DNA of 64,000 bases, from NCBI RefSeq assembly GCF_000378965.1, contig NZ_KB900536.1:1415765-1479764 (forward strand), written 5' to 3'. This DNA comes from Thioalkalivibrio thiocyanodenitrificans ARhD 1. Lineage in GTDB: Bacteria; Pseudomonadota; Gammaproteobacteria; Ectothiorhodospirales; Ectothiorhodospiraceae. The translations under genes were made by a program, and so were the position numbers. The notes below the pieces were generated by a model. It made no database searches. It worked only from the letters and a program-made list of their open reading frames with translations, and was not told the origin of the DNA. This document shows, piece by piece, positions 25,401 through 35,985 of the stretch (position 1 is its first letter; each line of letters begins with the position of its first letter).

Positions 25401-27050
25401 TCAACCGGCCAGCCAACCCGCCACCCGCAGCGACGCCGCGTCCACGTCGTCGATCTGCTCGGGCTTCAGGTGGGTTCGCGCATAATCGAGATAGACCTCC
25501 CGCTGCAGGAACACATCGAACAGCGCCGCATCCAGGTGCCCTTCGGCGGCCATGCGGGCCATGATGCCGAGCGTCTCCGACAGTTTCTTCGCCGGCTTGT
25601 AGGGGCGATCCCCGGCGGTGAGCGCCTCGAACACGTCGGCGATGGCCATGATACGGGCCTGGACCGACATCTCGTTGCCGGTTAGCCCCTTGGGATAGCC
25701 TTTGCCGTCCACCCGCTCGTGGTGGCCGCCGGCAAACTCCGGGACATTGCGCAGGTTCTTGGGAAAGGGCAGCCGCTCGAGCATCTGCAGGGTGACGTCG
25801 ATGTGGCTGTTGATGATCTGCCGCTCGGCGGCAGTCAGGGTCCCCTTGGGAATCATGAGGTTGGCCAGTTCATCGCCATCAAGCAGGGCAACCCTGTGCC
25901 CCGCGTGGTCCAGGAAATGCCGCCGGGCAATACCGGCAAGGCGCGCCTGCTCCGCCGGCTCCATGTCCTCCCCCCCGGGATTGCTTCGCCGCACGAGCGC
26001 CTGTTCCTCGGCCAGGGTGGAAAGCGTCGCATGGAGTTCACGGTCGAGGGCGGCGGTATCGGGGACCAATCCCTCTCGGAGCGTCTCCAGTTCCCGCCGC
26101 AGCCGCGCGATCTCGGCATCTCGACGGAGCACTTCGAAGCGGGTATCGACTGCGTGAATGCGATCATAGATGGTTTCCAGCTTGGTCGCCTTGTCGATGA
26201 CGTGCTCCGGCGTTGCGATCTTCCCGCAATCGTGGAGCCACGCCGCCGTCTCGAGTTCATAACGGTCGTCTTCGGTCATCACGAAGTCGCTGAACGGACC
26301 CTCACGGGTCCCGGCCACCGCATCAGCGAGCAGCATCGTGATGACCGGCACCCTTCGGCAGTGCCCGCCGGTATAGGGGGATTTCTCATCGATGGCATCG
26401 GCAATGAGCTGGATCAGGGAATCGAAGAGCCCCCGAAGATCACTGATCAGGCGCTTGTTGGTCAGCGCGATCGCAGCCTGGGAGGCGAGTGACTGGGCGA
26501 GCCGTTCGCTTTCGGGCGAGAAAGGCACGATGGCGCCCGTCGCCTCGTCCACCGCATTCAGGAGCTGCAGTACACCGATGATCGCGCCTTCGTGGTCCTT
26601 GAGCGGAACTGTCAGAAACGATTGCGATCGGTAGCCGGTCCGTTCGTCAAAGGCGCGGGTGCCCGAGAAATCGAAGACCTCGGTGTCGTAGGCATCGGGG
26701 ATATTGACCGTGCGATCGTGGTGAACCGCATAGGTGACCACCATCGAGTCATCGGGACGGCCCGATTCGTCATAGAGGGGGATCGCCGGAAAGGGAATGG
26801 GCTCGCCGGTACTCCCGCCCATGGCGAACGCCATGGAGTCGGTGCGCACAATGGCCATGCGCAGTGACCGCGCTTCCTCTTCCATCAGGTAGAGGGTGCC
26901 GCCGTCGGCCCCTGTGATGGTCTTGGCGCCCATCAGAATCGTCTCCAGCAGCCGATCGGTATTCCCTTCGGCGGAGAGCGCGACACCGATTTCGACCAGA
27001 CGTTCGATGCGCCCAAGGAGCGACTTCGAATCCATGCCGGTCTTTCTCAT
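25401..27050 (-). CDS. GAF and HD-GYP domain protein (cyclic di-GMP phosphodiesterase)
   Basis: A 549-residue protein. The GAF domain spans about 15-200 (GADGGTLYLMEEEARSLR, FLTVPLKDHEGAIIGVLQLL). The HD-GYP domain (about 205-520) has LHDCGKIATPEH with the HD pair at 273-274, and GGHHERVDGKGYPKGL with HHE at 443-445 and GYP at 451-453, so the metal site and signature are intact. Between them is an unusually long charged helical insert (about 290-370) with possible coiled coil. HD-GYP proteins hydrolyse cyclic di-GMP; this one would counter the globin-coupled cyclase encoded 14 kb away. It is divergent from the subtilase gene. The start at 27050 is preferred over upstream low-complexity sequence. 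Confidence 0.88.
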   Translation of the reverse strand: MRKTGMDSKSLLGRIERLVEIGVALSAEGNTDRLLETILMGAKTITGADGGTLYLMEEEARSLRMAIVRTDSMAFAMGGSTGEPIPFPAIPLYDESGRPDDSMVVTYAVHHDRTVNIPDAYDTEVFDFSGTRAFDERTGYRSQSFLTVPLKDHEGAIIGVLQLLNAVDEATGAIVPFSPESERLAQSLASQAAIALTNKRLISDLRGLFDSLIQLIADAIDEKSPYTGGHCRRVPVITMLLADAVAGTREGPFSDFVMTEDDRYELETAAWLHDCGKIATPEHVIDKATKLETIYDRIHAVDTRFEVLRRDAEIARLRRELETLREGLVPDTAALDRELHATLSTLAEEQALVRRSNPGGEDMEPAEQARLAGIARRHFLDHAGHRVALLDGDELANLMIPKGTLTAAERQIINSHIDVTLQMLERLPFPKNLRNVPEFAGGHHERVDGKGYPKGLTGNEMSVQARIMAIADVFEALTAGDRPYKPAKKLSETLGIMARMAAEGHLDAALFDVFLQREVYLDYARTHLKPEQIDDVDAASLRVAGWLAG

Positions 27051-27209
27051 GAGTAGCCCGATTGCATTGTAGGCCGATTGGTTTGGTCGGGCAAAATGGC
27101 GCCGCCCGGGCCCATGACAGCCATGGAAAGGCCGGCAGAACCTCCAGCGGCCCGGCGGCGCGATGACCCGGGACACCTTGCCGGACCCCATGGTATAACA
27201 GTTTCCGAC

Positions 27210-29774
27210 ATGGTCAGGCCAGCGATTGTTGCGGTAATACTGAGCCTCTTTCTGGTTGCGTGCAGCGGCGGAGGCAGTGGCGGCGGGGCTGCGGTTCCTC
27301 CGTCAGGCTTCACCGTGACGGGCGTGATCCAGCCGGACGCGCTGAACCGCGTCGACGCCGACACGAATGACCCGGAGTCTCCCACGGACCGGAACAATCA
27401 CCCGGACCAGGCACAGGTGGTCCTCACGCCGGCGATCATCGGCGGTTTCGTGGCCGCGCCTGGCACGGTCAGCCGCTTCGGTGCCGCGGGCGACGAGTTC
27501 GATTTTTTTGACGTGGAACTCCGCGCCGGTCAGCAGATCATCCTGCAGTTCCCCGACCCGTCCGTGGCCGACCTCGATCTCTACCTGGTGAATCACGAAG
27601 GTCAGATCATAGACGGCTCGATCGGCCTGGGTGCCACGGAAACCCTGTCGGCGCCGGCCGATGGCCGGTACTTCGTCGGCGTACACGCATTCTCGGGACA
27701 TTCGAATTATTCGCTGCGGCTCGCCACCGACCAGGACCCGCGGGTCGAATCCCGCCGTGGTCCGCGTCTCTCCGATGATTTCGTGCCCGGCGAGATGATC
27801 GTCCGTGCGGACGCCGGTCCGGGGAAGTCGGACGCAGCCACCGATCTCGATGCGCAGAGCCTGGGCCTGCAGGCGGTGGCCGGGGCTCCGGACCGGGAAC
27901 AGCTCTGGCGTATCCCGAAAGGCTACGAGGAACTGGTCATCAGCGTACTGGGTGTCATGCCGGGCGCGGCGGACACCCTCTCCTGGGCCAGCCCCGGTTT
28001 GCGCGAACGGCACCGGACGCTGGTGGCAATCAAGGGACTGCAGAGACGGCCCGGGGTGCTCGACGTTTCGCCCAATTTCCGCTTGCGGGCACAGTTGCTG
28101 CCGAACGATCCGCTCCACGGGCTCCAGTGGCACCACGCCACTCTCGATCTGCCTGACGCCTGGAGTATCAGCACCGGCCGTGCGCCGGATGCCGATGTAA
28201 TCATCGCGGTTATCGACACGGGGGTGTTCCTGGATCACGAGGACCTGCGCACGCGGCTGGTTCAGGGCTACGACTTTATCTCCGACCCGAACATATCTCT
28301 CGATGGTGACGGCATCGATCCGAATCCGGATGACCCGGGCGACTCGACGCACCCGGGGGAGAGCACATGGCATGGCACCCATGTCGCGGGTATCGCCGCG
28401 GCTGAGAGCAATAATGCCATCGGGGTGGCGGGCATCTCCTGGGGCGCGCGCATCATGCCGGTGCGTACCCTGGGCAAGGAAGGGCTTGGCACGCAGTACG
28501 ACACACTCCAGGGAATACGCTGGGCGGCCGGTCTTCCAAACGACTCCGAGACCGTTCCGGCACGCCCGGCCGACGTGATCAATCTCAGCCTGGGCGGCGG
28601 AACCTTTTCCACGATCGCGGCCGCCCTGACCCAGGAGATCCGCGACCGCGGGATCTTTATCATCGCGGCCGCCGGCAATAGAACGGGAACGGTGGATTTC
28701 CCCGCCGCCCATGATGCAGTGTTTGCCGTCGGGGCCACCGATGCCATCAACCAGCTTGCGCCCTACAGCGGCTTCGGCGACCAGTTGGATCTGGTCGCGC
28801 CGGGCGGAAACATGCGCGTGGACCACACCGGGGACGGCTACCCCGACGGCATCCTGAGCACTCTGGTCGATGACACCAGCGGCACCCGCCGGTCCGCCTA
28901 TGCATTCTACCAGGGCACTTCCATGGCGACCGCCGTGGTTTCGGGCGTGGTAAGCCTGGCCCGATCCATCGACCCCGGCCTCACGCCGGACACCTTCGCC
29001 TTCCTGCTGGAGTCCGGCCGCCTGACCGACGACATGGGTCCGCCCGGTTGGGATCCGGAGACGGGCTGGGGGCAGATCAACGCATTAAAGACGCTGGGCG
29101 CCGTCAGGGGGCTGGCGGACGACGGCGAGATTCCACCGTTGTTGTCCGCCGCACCCCAGCGGCTGGAGTTCGGATTCACGGAGTCCGTGCTGGATCTCCT
29201 GCTGCGCAATTCCGGGGGAGGCACGCTGCAGGTGACCGGGGTCAGCGCCGATGCCTCATGGCTTTCGGTCACGACACAGTCCGTGGACGGGGACGGGCTT
29301 GGCACGTATCGCGTGCGGGCCTCGCGAGATGATATGGAAGCACGGGAACATTCGGCATCGGTCCGGATACAAAACGATGCCGGACCCGACCTGGTGATTT
29401 CCGCCCGCCTTCGGGTAGCGGCGCCCGAACTCGCCGTTGACACGGTCGGGCGCATCTATGTGTTGCTGGTGGATGAGACGGGCGATGCGGTTGCGGCACA
29501 AGGGGTGAACCCGGAGGACGGGCGGTACCGCTTCCGTTTCGATGAAGTGCCCGGAGGCCGGTACCGGATCGCTGCCGGTACGGACATGAGCGGTGACGGG
29601 CGGATCTGCGGCCCTGGTGAGGCCTGTGGCGCCTATCCCACACTGTCGGTTTTCGAAAGCATCGATGTGAACAGTGACCTGAGCGACCTGGATTTCTCCG
29701 TGGGGTTCCGCAGTCAGCCGGATATCTCGGACCTGCCCCGGGACACGCGGCAGACATCTGACGCCGCCCCTTGA
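27210..29774 (+). CDS. subtilisin-family (S8) serine protease lipoprotein
   Basis: An 854-residue protein. The signal peptide ends in the lipobox LVAC (C18), followed by a GGGSGGG linker, so it is anchored in a membrane facing the periplasm or outside. A PPC-like beta domain (about 75-175: FDFFDVELRAGQQIILQF) comes next, then a fragment resembling an S8 propeptide. The catalytic domain (about 300-650) has a complete triad: D336 in VIDTGV, H388 in HGTHVAG, S571 in GTSMAT, plus the oxyanion AAAGN. The C-terminal part has a BACON-like Ig domain (LEFGFTESVLDLLLRNSGGG) and a second beta domain. The role is unknown; extracellular degradation or processing is likely. The gap to 30005 holds only a GTACAGGGGTGCCCGTACAG-like short repeat. 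Confidence 0.88.
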   Translation: MVRPAIVAVILSLFLVACSGGGSGGGAAVPPSGFTVTGVIQPDALNRVDADTNDPESPTDRNNHPDQAQVVLTPAIIGGFVAAPGTVSRFGAAGDEFDFFDVELRAGQQIILQFPDPSVADLDLYLVNHEGQIIDGSIGLGATETLSAPADGRYFVGVHAFSGHSNYSLRLATDQDPRVESRRGPRLSDDFVPGEMIVRADAGPGKSDAATDLDAQSLGLQAVAGAPDREQLWRIPKGYEELVISVLGVMPGAADTLSWASPGLRERHRTLVAIKGLQRRPGVLDVSPNFRLRAQLLPNDPLHGLQWHHATLDLPDAWSISTGRAPDADVIIAVIDTGVFLDHEDLRTRLVQGYDFISDPNISLDGDGIDPNPDDPGDSTHPGESTWHGTHVAGIAAAESNNAIGVAGISWGARIMPVRTLGKEGLGTQYDTLQGIRWAAGLPNDSETVPARPADVINLSLGGGTFSTIAAALTQEIRDRGIFIIAAAGNRTGTVDFPAAHDAVFAVGATDAINQLAPYSGFGDQLDLVAPGGNMRVDHTGDGYPDGILSTLVDDTSGTRRSAYAFYQGTSMATAVVSGVVSLARSIDPGLTPDTFAFLLESGRLTDDMGPPGWDPETGWGQINALKTLGAVRGLADDGEIPPLLSAAPQRLEFGFTESVLDLLLRNSGGGTLQVTGVSADASWLSVTTQSVDGDGLGTYRVRASRDDMEAREHSASVRIQNDAGPDLVISARLRVAAPELAVDTVGRIYVLLVDETGDAVAAQGVNPEDGRYRFRFDEVPGGRYRIAAGTDMSGDGRICGPGEACGAYPTLSVFESIDVNSDLSDLDFSVGFRSQPDISDLPRDTRQTSDAAP

Positions 29775-30004
29775 CCGGGTTTCACCGGTGGCGATCGAAC
29801 ACATGGTTCCGGGTCGTCCGGCAGCAGGCAAAGGCATCCGTATGACCGGCTTTGTGTGGATGTCCTGAGCCGGACCGGCCTGCCCGCGGTAATCAGGCCT
29901 TCAGCCCTCGCACGGCAGGACTCGGTTTGGGGGTCCCCGTACAGGGGTGCCCGTACAGCGGGGATCCGCGGCCTTACTTCAAATGACCCGCGCAGGACGG
30001 ACGA

Positions 30005-30328
30005 TCAGCGGTAACGCAGTTCGCTGTTGCGGATCTCTCCGGCGGTATCCAGCGTGAGCGTGTCCAGATCGGGGGCGCGGTTGAGAATGTAGGCGGCCAT
30101 TACCCGGCCCATATCATGGTCCTCGCGTTCGAGCGCGGTGAGAAGCTTGTCGCCCACGATGCGGATCCGGTCCTCGAGTCCGGGGCTCTCCACCCAGTCC
30201 CGGCCCATCTGCCAGCCGTTGTCCAGTTCCCGGTCGATCCTGTCGAAGGCATCCGTCGCCCCCCGTACAATCTCCTCGGGTACGTTCAGCGTATACAGCT
30301 CGTCGTCGATGATGACTTTCAGATCCAT
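30005..30328 (-). CDS. conserved-looking acidic protein, unknown function
   Basis: A 107-residue acidic soluble protein starting MDLKVIIDDELYTLNVPEE. It is predicted mostly helical (IVRGATDAFDRIDRELDNGWQMGRDW, then LEDRIRIVGDKLLTALERED). No signal peptide. I cannot name the family. It lies downstream of the DsrE-like gene on the same strand, 132 bp apart, possibly in one unit. Confidence 0.65.
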   Translation of the reverse strand: MDLKVIIDDELYTLNVPEEIVRGATDAFDRIDRELDNGWQMGRDWVESPGLEDRIRIVGDKLLTALEREDHDMGRVMAAYILNRAPDLDTLTLDTAGEIRNSELRYR

Positions 30329-30460
30329 GGTCTCGCGTGATTCCGGTCTTGCGCGTCCGGGCAACGGACGCCGGTGCATGTCTCGATACGGGAGAAGCAT
30401 ATCAGGATGCGCCTGGCAGGGTCCCCCGCAGCGACGTCCCGAACCTGGCCGACCGGTCCT

Positions 30461-30838
30461 TCAATAGGTGAGTATCCGGCACTCGTCATCCAGCATCTCC
30501 GCCACATACTCGGTGACGGCGGTGACCCCATCGCATTCGGGAATCAGATCGGCCTCGGTGAAACTGTATAGCTCGAAGGTGGAAGCGCACATCAGGAAAC
30601 GTGCGCCCGCCTTGTGGCTCATGCGGATAAAATCACCCACCGTACGGCCCGACTCCGGCTTGATGAAGATGCCGTCAGCCACCCCCTTCTTCATCAGTGC
30701 CCCCGAGGCGCCGGCGCAAATGACGTCCACGGCATAGTCCATGGACGCCGCCGCGGCCGCCTGAAACAGCGGAGCACCCAGTTCGATGCTGCGTTCCGGA
30801 TCGGTATTGACCAGAAGGATGACAAGCTTTTTCGGCAT
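30461..30838 (-). CDS. DsrE/F-like protein
   Basis: A 125-residue protein with the DsrE-like fold pattern: KKLVILLVNTDPERSIELGAPLF at the start, a central YAVDVICAGASGALMKKGVADG, then ARFLMCASTFELYSFTEADLIP. The family includes sulfur-relay proteins (TusD/DsrE) and many members of unknown role. Cysteines at VICAG, LMCAS and near the end could carry persulfide, which is speculation. Sulfur metabolism elsewhere in the window (soxYZ) fits. The ATG at 30838 is chosen because the upstream extension is low-complexity. Confidence 0.7.
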   Translation of the reverse strand: MPKKLVILLVNTDPERSIELGAPLFQAAAAASMDYAVDVICAGASGALMKKGVADGIFIKPESGRTVGDFIRMSHKAGARFLMCASTFELYSFTEADLIPECDGVTAVTEYVAEMLDDECRILTY

Positions 30839-31090
30839 GACTGTGTCCGGTCCCCCAGCATCACTGGCCAGCGGCCGCGCATGGGCCTGTCTTTCAGACA
30901 TAGCACATCGGGGGCGCCCGCGTCACTCGGCTCCGCGTCCGGCCGGATGACTGAACCGGCCAACCGCCTTGACCTGCCACGGATGCGGTGACAGGCTTCG
31001 AATCATCCAGAGGTCATGCATCGCATCCGCAGTTTCGCGGGTCCTGTGCGCGGCCAATCCGCGGCAGTGACGCCGCCACGGGAGCACACC

Positions 31091-32614
<1,524 letters not shown>

Positions 32615-32729
32615 GTGGTTCGCTGTTTAACCGCGAAGCGCGCGACGTCCCGATCGGTGAACCCGGCCGCGCCAGCCGGACGAGGCGCAGATGGATCGCC
32701 GGGTCGCCCATGCGGGTCACCCGGCGGGT

Positions 32730-33002
32730 TCACCGGTCGCTGTGGCCCAGCGACCGTCCGGGGTCGATGTGATCACGCAGTCGCTGCTTGAGTTCCTTGG
32801 CGTCGGGGTGCCGGCCCTCGATCTTGCGCGACCACAGGGTCACGTCGTCACAGCGGACCTCGAAGACGCCGCCCGTGGACGGGACGAGGGCCACCTCGCC
32901 CAGATCCTCGCCGAAGGTGAACAGCAGCTCCTGGGCCAGCCAGCCCGCGCGCAGGGTGAAACGGCATGCAGTGCAGAACTCGATCTCGACGCGCGGCTTC
33001 AT
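32730..33002 (-). CDS. SelT/SelW/SelH (Rdx) family protein with CxxC
   Basis: A 90-residue thioredoxin-fold protein starting MKPRVEIEFCTACRFTLRA. The CTAC motif replaces the CxxU of selenoprotein W. STGGVFEVRCDDVTLWSRK and the ending HPDAKELKQRLRDHI are typical of the family. The role is unknown, presumably redox. It follows the aldolase gene by only 5 bp, so the two are co-transcribed. Confidence 0.85.
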   Translation of the reverse strand: MKPRVEIEFCTACRFTLRAGWLAQELLFTFGEDLGEVALVPSTGGVFEVRCDDVTLWSRKIEGRHPDAKELKQRLRDHIDPGRSLGHSDR

Positions 33003-33007
33003 GGGGC

Positions 33008-34030
33008 TCAGGCAGCCTCCTCCAGCGATTCATCGTACCGGCCGAGCGCGGCGAGGCTGTTGCACTTTTCGCGATGCAGCAGCGCCGCCTGCGCGGCCTC
33101 GACGTTCTCCGGGCGGCCGGCCCATGCCTTGAGGCTCGGCTCCTGCAGCGCGCGGCCATAGGAGAAGCTGAGCGGCCAGGGCAGGTCGGGATATTTCCTG
33201 TTCATGGCATCGAGGTGCACTGTGGCATCGCGCGCGCTCTGTCCGCCGGAGAGGAACACGACCCCGGGCAGCGCCGCGGGCACGCAGTTCTTCAGGCAGC
33301 GCACGGTCAGATCGGCAACCTGCTCGACACCGGCCTGGTCCGGGCATTTCTTCCCCGGGACGACCATGTTGACCTTCAGGATCGTGTGTTCTGTGACGAC
33401 ACGCTGCCGGTGGAGCTCGCTGAAGACGGTCCTGAGCGTGAGCTCCGTCACCTCGTAGCAGCGCTCGATGGTGTTGTCGCCGTCCATGAGGGTCTCGGGC
33501 TCCACGATGGGCACCAGTCCGGCCTCCTGGCACAGGGCCGCGTAGCGGGCCAGCGCGTGGGCGTTGGCCTCGATGCAGCCCGATGAAGGAATGCCCTCGC
33601 CGATGGTGATCACGGTGCGCCACTTGGCGAACTTCGCGCCCAGTTGCGCGTATTCGGCCAGGCGCTCGCGCAGCCCGTCCAGCCCCTCGGTGACCTTCTC
33701 GCCGGGATGCCCCGCCAAGTCCTTTGCGCCGGCGTCCACCTTGATGCCGGGCAGGATTCCCTGATCGGCGAGCACCTGTACGAACGGCACGCCGTCACGG
33801 GTGTGCTGGCGGATGGTCTCGTCGAACAGGATCATGCCGCTGATGTACTCGCCGCCGCCCGGGACCGTGATCAGCAATTCCCGGTAGGCGCGGCGATTCT
33901 CCTCGGTGGACTCCACATGGACACTGTCGAAGCGCTTGCGGATTGTGCCCAGGCTCTCGTCGATGGCCAGGATGCCCTTGCCCGGGGCGACCATCGCCTG
34001 CGCAATGGATGCAAGATCGTTTCCGCTCAT
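33008..34030 (-). CDS. fructose-bisphosphate aldolase, class I
   Basis: A 340-residue enzyme of animal/plant-type class I (Schiff-base) aldolases: APGKGILAIDESLGTIRKRF at the start, the ILKVNMVVPGKKC segment carrying the Schiff-base lysine, VFLSGGQSARDATVHLDAMN, and the SFSYGRALQEPSLKAW phosphate region. It cleaves fructose-1,6-bisphosphate without metal. GGGAGGTGGCTC precedes the ATG. This class is less common than class II in proteobacteria but is found in several Chromatiales. Confidence 0.93.
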   Translation of the reverse strand: MSGNDLASIAQAMVAPGKGILAIDESLGTIRKRFDSVHVESTEENRRAYRELLITVPGGGEYISGMILFDETIRQHTRDGVPFVQVLADQGILPGIKVDAGAKDLAGHPGEKVTEGLDGLRERLAEYAQLGAKFAKWRTVITIGEGIPSSGCIEANAHALARYAALCQEAGLVPIVEPETLMDGDNTIERCYEVTELTLRTVFSELHRQRVVTEHTILKVNMVVPGKKCPDQAGVEQVADLTVRCLKNCVPAALPGVVFLSGGQSARDATVHLDAMNRKYPDLPWPLSFSYGRALQEPSLKAWAGRPENVEAAQAALLHREKCNSLAALGRYDESLEEAA

Positions 34031-34095
34031 GAGCCACCTCCCGCGGTTGAGGCCCGCAGCGCACGGCCGATGGCGATTTGTCACGCGCTGCGGGT

Positions 34096-34386
34096 GGTTC
34101 GCCGACCGCCTTGCCCTGAGTGTATTGCCCCGTGCCGGCAATCGCCAGTGGTGCCATTCCGGCCAGGTTCAAGGGCAATCGAACTACGAAGAACACGAAG
34201 AAAGAATATGTCTCTCGCAACGCGCGCAAGGAGAATCGGGAATCAGGTAGGTTGGGGTGAGGATCGAACCCCAACACGCGATACCTGGTCCGGGCCAATG
34301 CTGTTGGGGTTCGCGCTGCTCACCCCAACCTACACACTCTGCAGGCGGTTCGCCGTCAGCGTCCTTTGAGTGTATTGCCCCGTGCC
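34096..34386 (+). repeat. composite repeat region with 19-bp direct repeats around a palindrome
   Basis: The 19-bp sequence GAGTGTATTGCCCCGTGCC occurs at 34118-34136 and 34368-34386, each preceded by a related GGTTCGCCG stretch, bracketing the palindrome at 34247-34333. This fills the 380-bp gap between the aldolase and the lipoate-ligase fusion. No gene is visible in it. The direct repeats might mark an insertion or a duplicated stretch. Confidence 0.6.
34247..34333 (+). repeat. 87-bp extragenic palindrome, copy 1
   Basis: Arms GTAGGTTGGGGTGAGGATCG and the complementary CACCCCAACCTAC end enclose an inner AACCCCAACA/TGTTGGGGTT pair. The whole could fold into a long hairpin. Copies 2 (49026) and 3 (52058) share the arms with a few differences, while the central 25 bp vary. 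Confidence 0.85.
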
Positions 34387-34410
34387 CTTCGTGGTTCAAA
34401 CCAGACATTT

Positions 34411-35985
34411 TCACCGAACCCGCGGCACCCAGCGCATGACCTTCTCCACCACCTCGCCGTTGAGGCGCGCCTCGGCGGTGAACTGCCCGGCGTAGGCCTG
34501 GTCCTCCTGGCGCAGCTCGTAGCAATTGGCGCCGCTGATGTCCATGAGCACCGCGGGCATGCCGGCCTCCCGAAAGGCCTGCATCCGTTTGAGGTAGAAA
34601 TTGCCGCAGCACATGCCCACGTAGGCGGGCTCGCCGTCCTGGCGCATCTCGTCCAGCACGGCGCACAGGTGCTCGTAGCGGGTAATGGTGACCACGCGCA
34701 TGCCCCGTTCCCGGGCCATCCGATAGGCCTCGCCCACCTCGCACAGGCCGCATTCGGGGCAGCCGTCCCTGTGGCGCCACTTGCACCAGGCGGGCTTCGC
34801 GCAGTAAGGCACCAGCATGACCGTCGCACGCTCGAGAATCTGCCGCGTGGAATCGGTCGTGTTGGCAGGATGCACCATGAGGGTGTTCGCCTGCGCCGTG
34901 CTCAGACCCAGGCTCTGCTCGGCATCCCGGTTCAGGGCACGTCGCAGCAGTCGGTACAGATCTCCCGCCTCGAACCCGAGCAGTTGAGCCTTTCCGTCGC
35001 CCAGGTATCGACGCCAGCGCGCCTCGGCCGCACCGGGTGCTGCCACCGTCAGTTCCCGGGCCAGATTCGCGAGCAGGGTGGGCGGCGCTACGTGCACGGC
35101 ACCCGCGAGGGTCGCGTGGCGGATACGGGCGCCGTCTGCGTCCGGGTTCAGGAGCAGGTGAAGCACCCCGCCGGGGGTGGCCTCGAAGGCCTGCCAGGTG
35201 CGATCCCGGATGTCATTCCAGTCCTCTTCGAGTTCGTCCGCCACGGGCTCCGGCGCGGGGCTCGGAAGCCCGGCTGCCTGCACGTCGCCCGGCACGGCCT
35301 GCAATGCGAACTCCTCGCAGAGCGCGGCCTTCAGGGCACCCTCCAGGTCGACCCCGGTCCCCGGCCGGGGCAGGCGGTGTTGTTCCACCAGTTCGGCGAG
35401 CGTGGTGAAGCGCTCCCGGGCGCTCTGCACACCGCGGGGACTCAGCTTCTCGCGGGGTGCACGCAGCACGGTGAGCAGGGTCTCCGTGTCCAACGGGTGC
35501 TCCAGGAGCACCGCCTGGTAGAGCACCGCGTCCGCCCGCAGACACAGGAAGCCGGCGCCGAGTTTGCGACCGCCCCCCTCCAGATCGTTGGGCATGGTTG
35601 CCTCGGCGGGTATCCCCAGGCGCCTCAGCGCGGCGATGACTGCGCCGTTGCAGCGGGCCATGAGGTCGCCCAGAGAGTGGGCGGTTTTCAACCAGACACG
35701 GGGGAGCACAAAAGTCAGGCAGCACTGCCCTGGATCCAGGTACAGGGCACCGCCTCCGGTGAGGCGGCGCACCACGGGAATGCCCGCTTCCCGGCAGTAG
35801 TCTTCGCGCACCGCGTGGCAGACGGCCTCGTCACGTCCGAGGCTGGCGGTGGGCAGATAGCGATGAAACCGCAGCCACGCCGTCCCGCGCGCCTCGCTGT
35901 CCGCAAGCATGGCCCTGTCAAGTTCCGCCTGTCGCGGCCCCGGCGCCGGGCCCTGTCGCAGGACCAGACACGTGCGCGCCGTCAT
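34411..35985 (-). CDS. lipoate-protein ligase A fused to a DUF116 domain
   Basis: A 524-residue fusion. The N-terminal part (about 1-235) is LplA/BPL-like: RRLTGGGALYLDPGQ is the family's R-R-x-T/S-G-G-G-A signature and NDLEGGGRKLGAGF has the catalytic-type lysine. The next 130 residues resemble the accessory lipoate-ligase domain (GGVLHLLLNPDADGARIRHA). The last 125 residues are DUF116, rich in cysteine (PYCAKPAWCKWRHRDGCPEC, GLCEVGE, GMCCGNFY, GANCYE), possibly an iron-sulfur or zinc site. The gene overlaps ubiV by 4 bp, so it is translationally coupled to the ubiquinone genes. The substrate of the DUF116 part is unknown. Ligation of lipoate or a related cofactor is inferred. Confidence 0.85.
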   Translation of the reverse strand: MTARTCLVLRQGPAPGPRQAELDRAMLADSEARGTAWLRFHRYLPTASLGRDEAVCHAVREDYCREAGIPVVRRLTGGGALYLDPGQCCLTFVLPRVWLKTAHSLGDLMARCNGAVIAALRRLGIPAEATMPNDLEGGGRKLGAGFLCLRADAVLYQAVLLEHPLDTETLLTVLRAPREKLSPRGVQSARERFTTLAELVEQHRLPRPGTGVDLEGALKAALCEEFALQAVPGDVQAAGLPSPAPEPVADELEEDWNDIRDRTWQAFEATPGGVLHLLLNPDADGARIRHATLAGAVHVAPPTLLANLARELTVAAPGAAEARWRRYLGDGKAQLLGFEAGDLYRLLRRALNRDAEQSLGLSTAQANTLMVHPANTTDSTRQILERATVMLVPYCAKPAWCKWRHRDGCPECGLCEVGEAYRMARERGMRVVTITRYEHLCAVLDEMRQDGEPAYVGMCCGNFYLKRMQAFREAGMPAVLMDISGANCYELRQEDQAYAGQFTAEARLNGEVVEKVMRWVPRVR

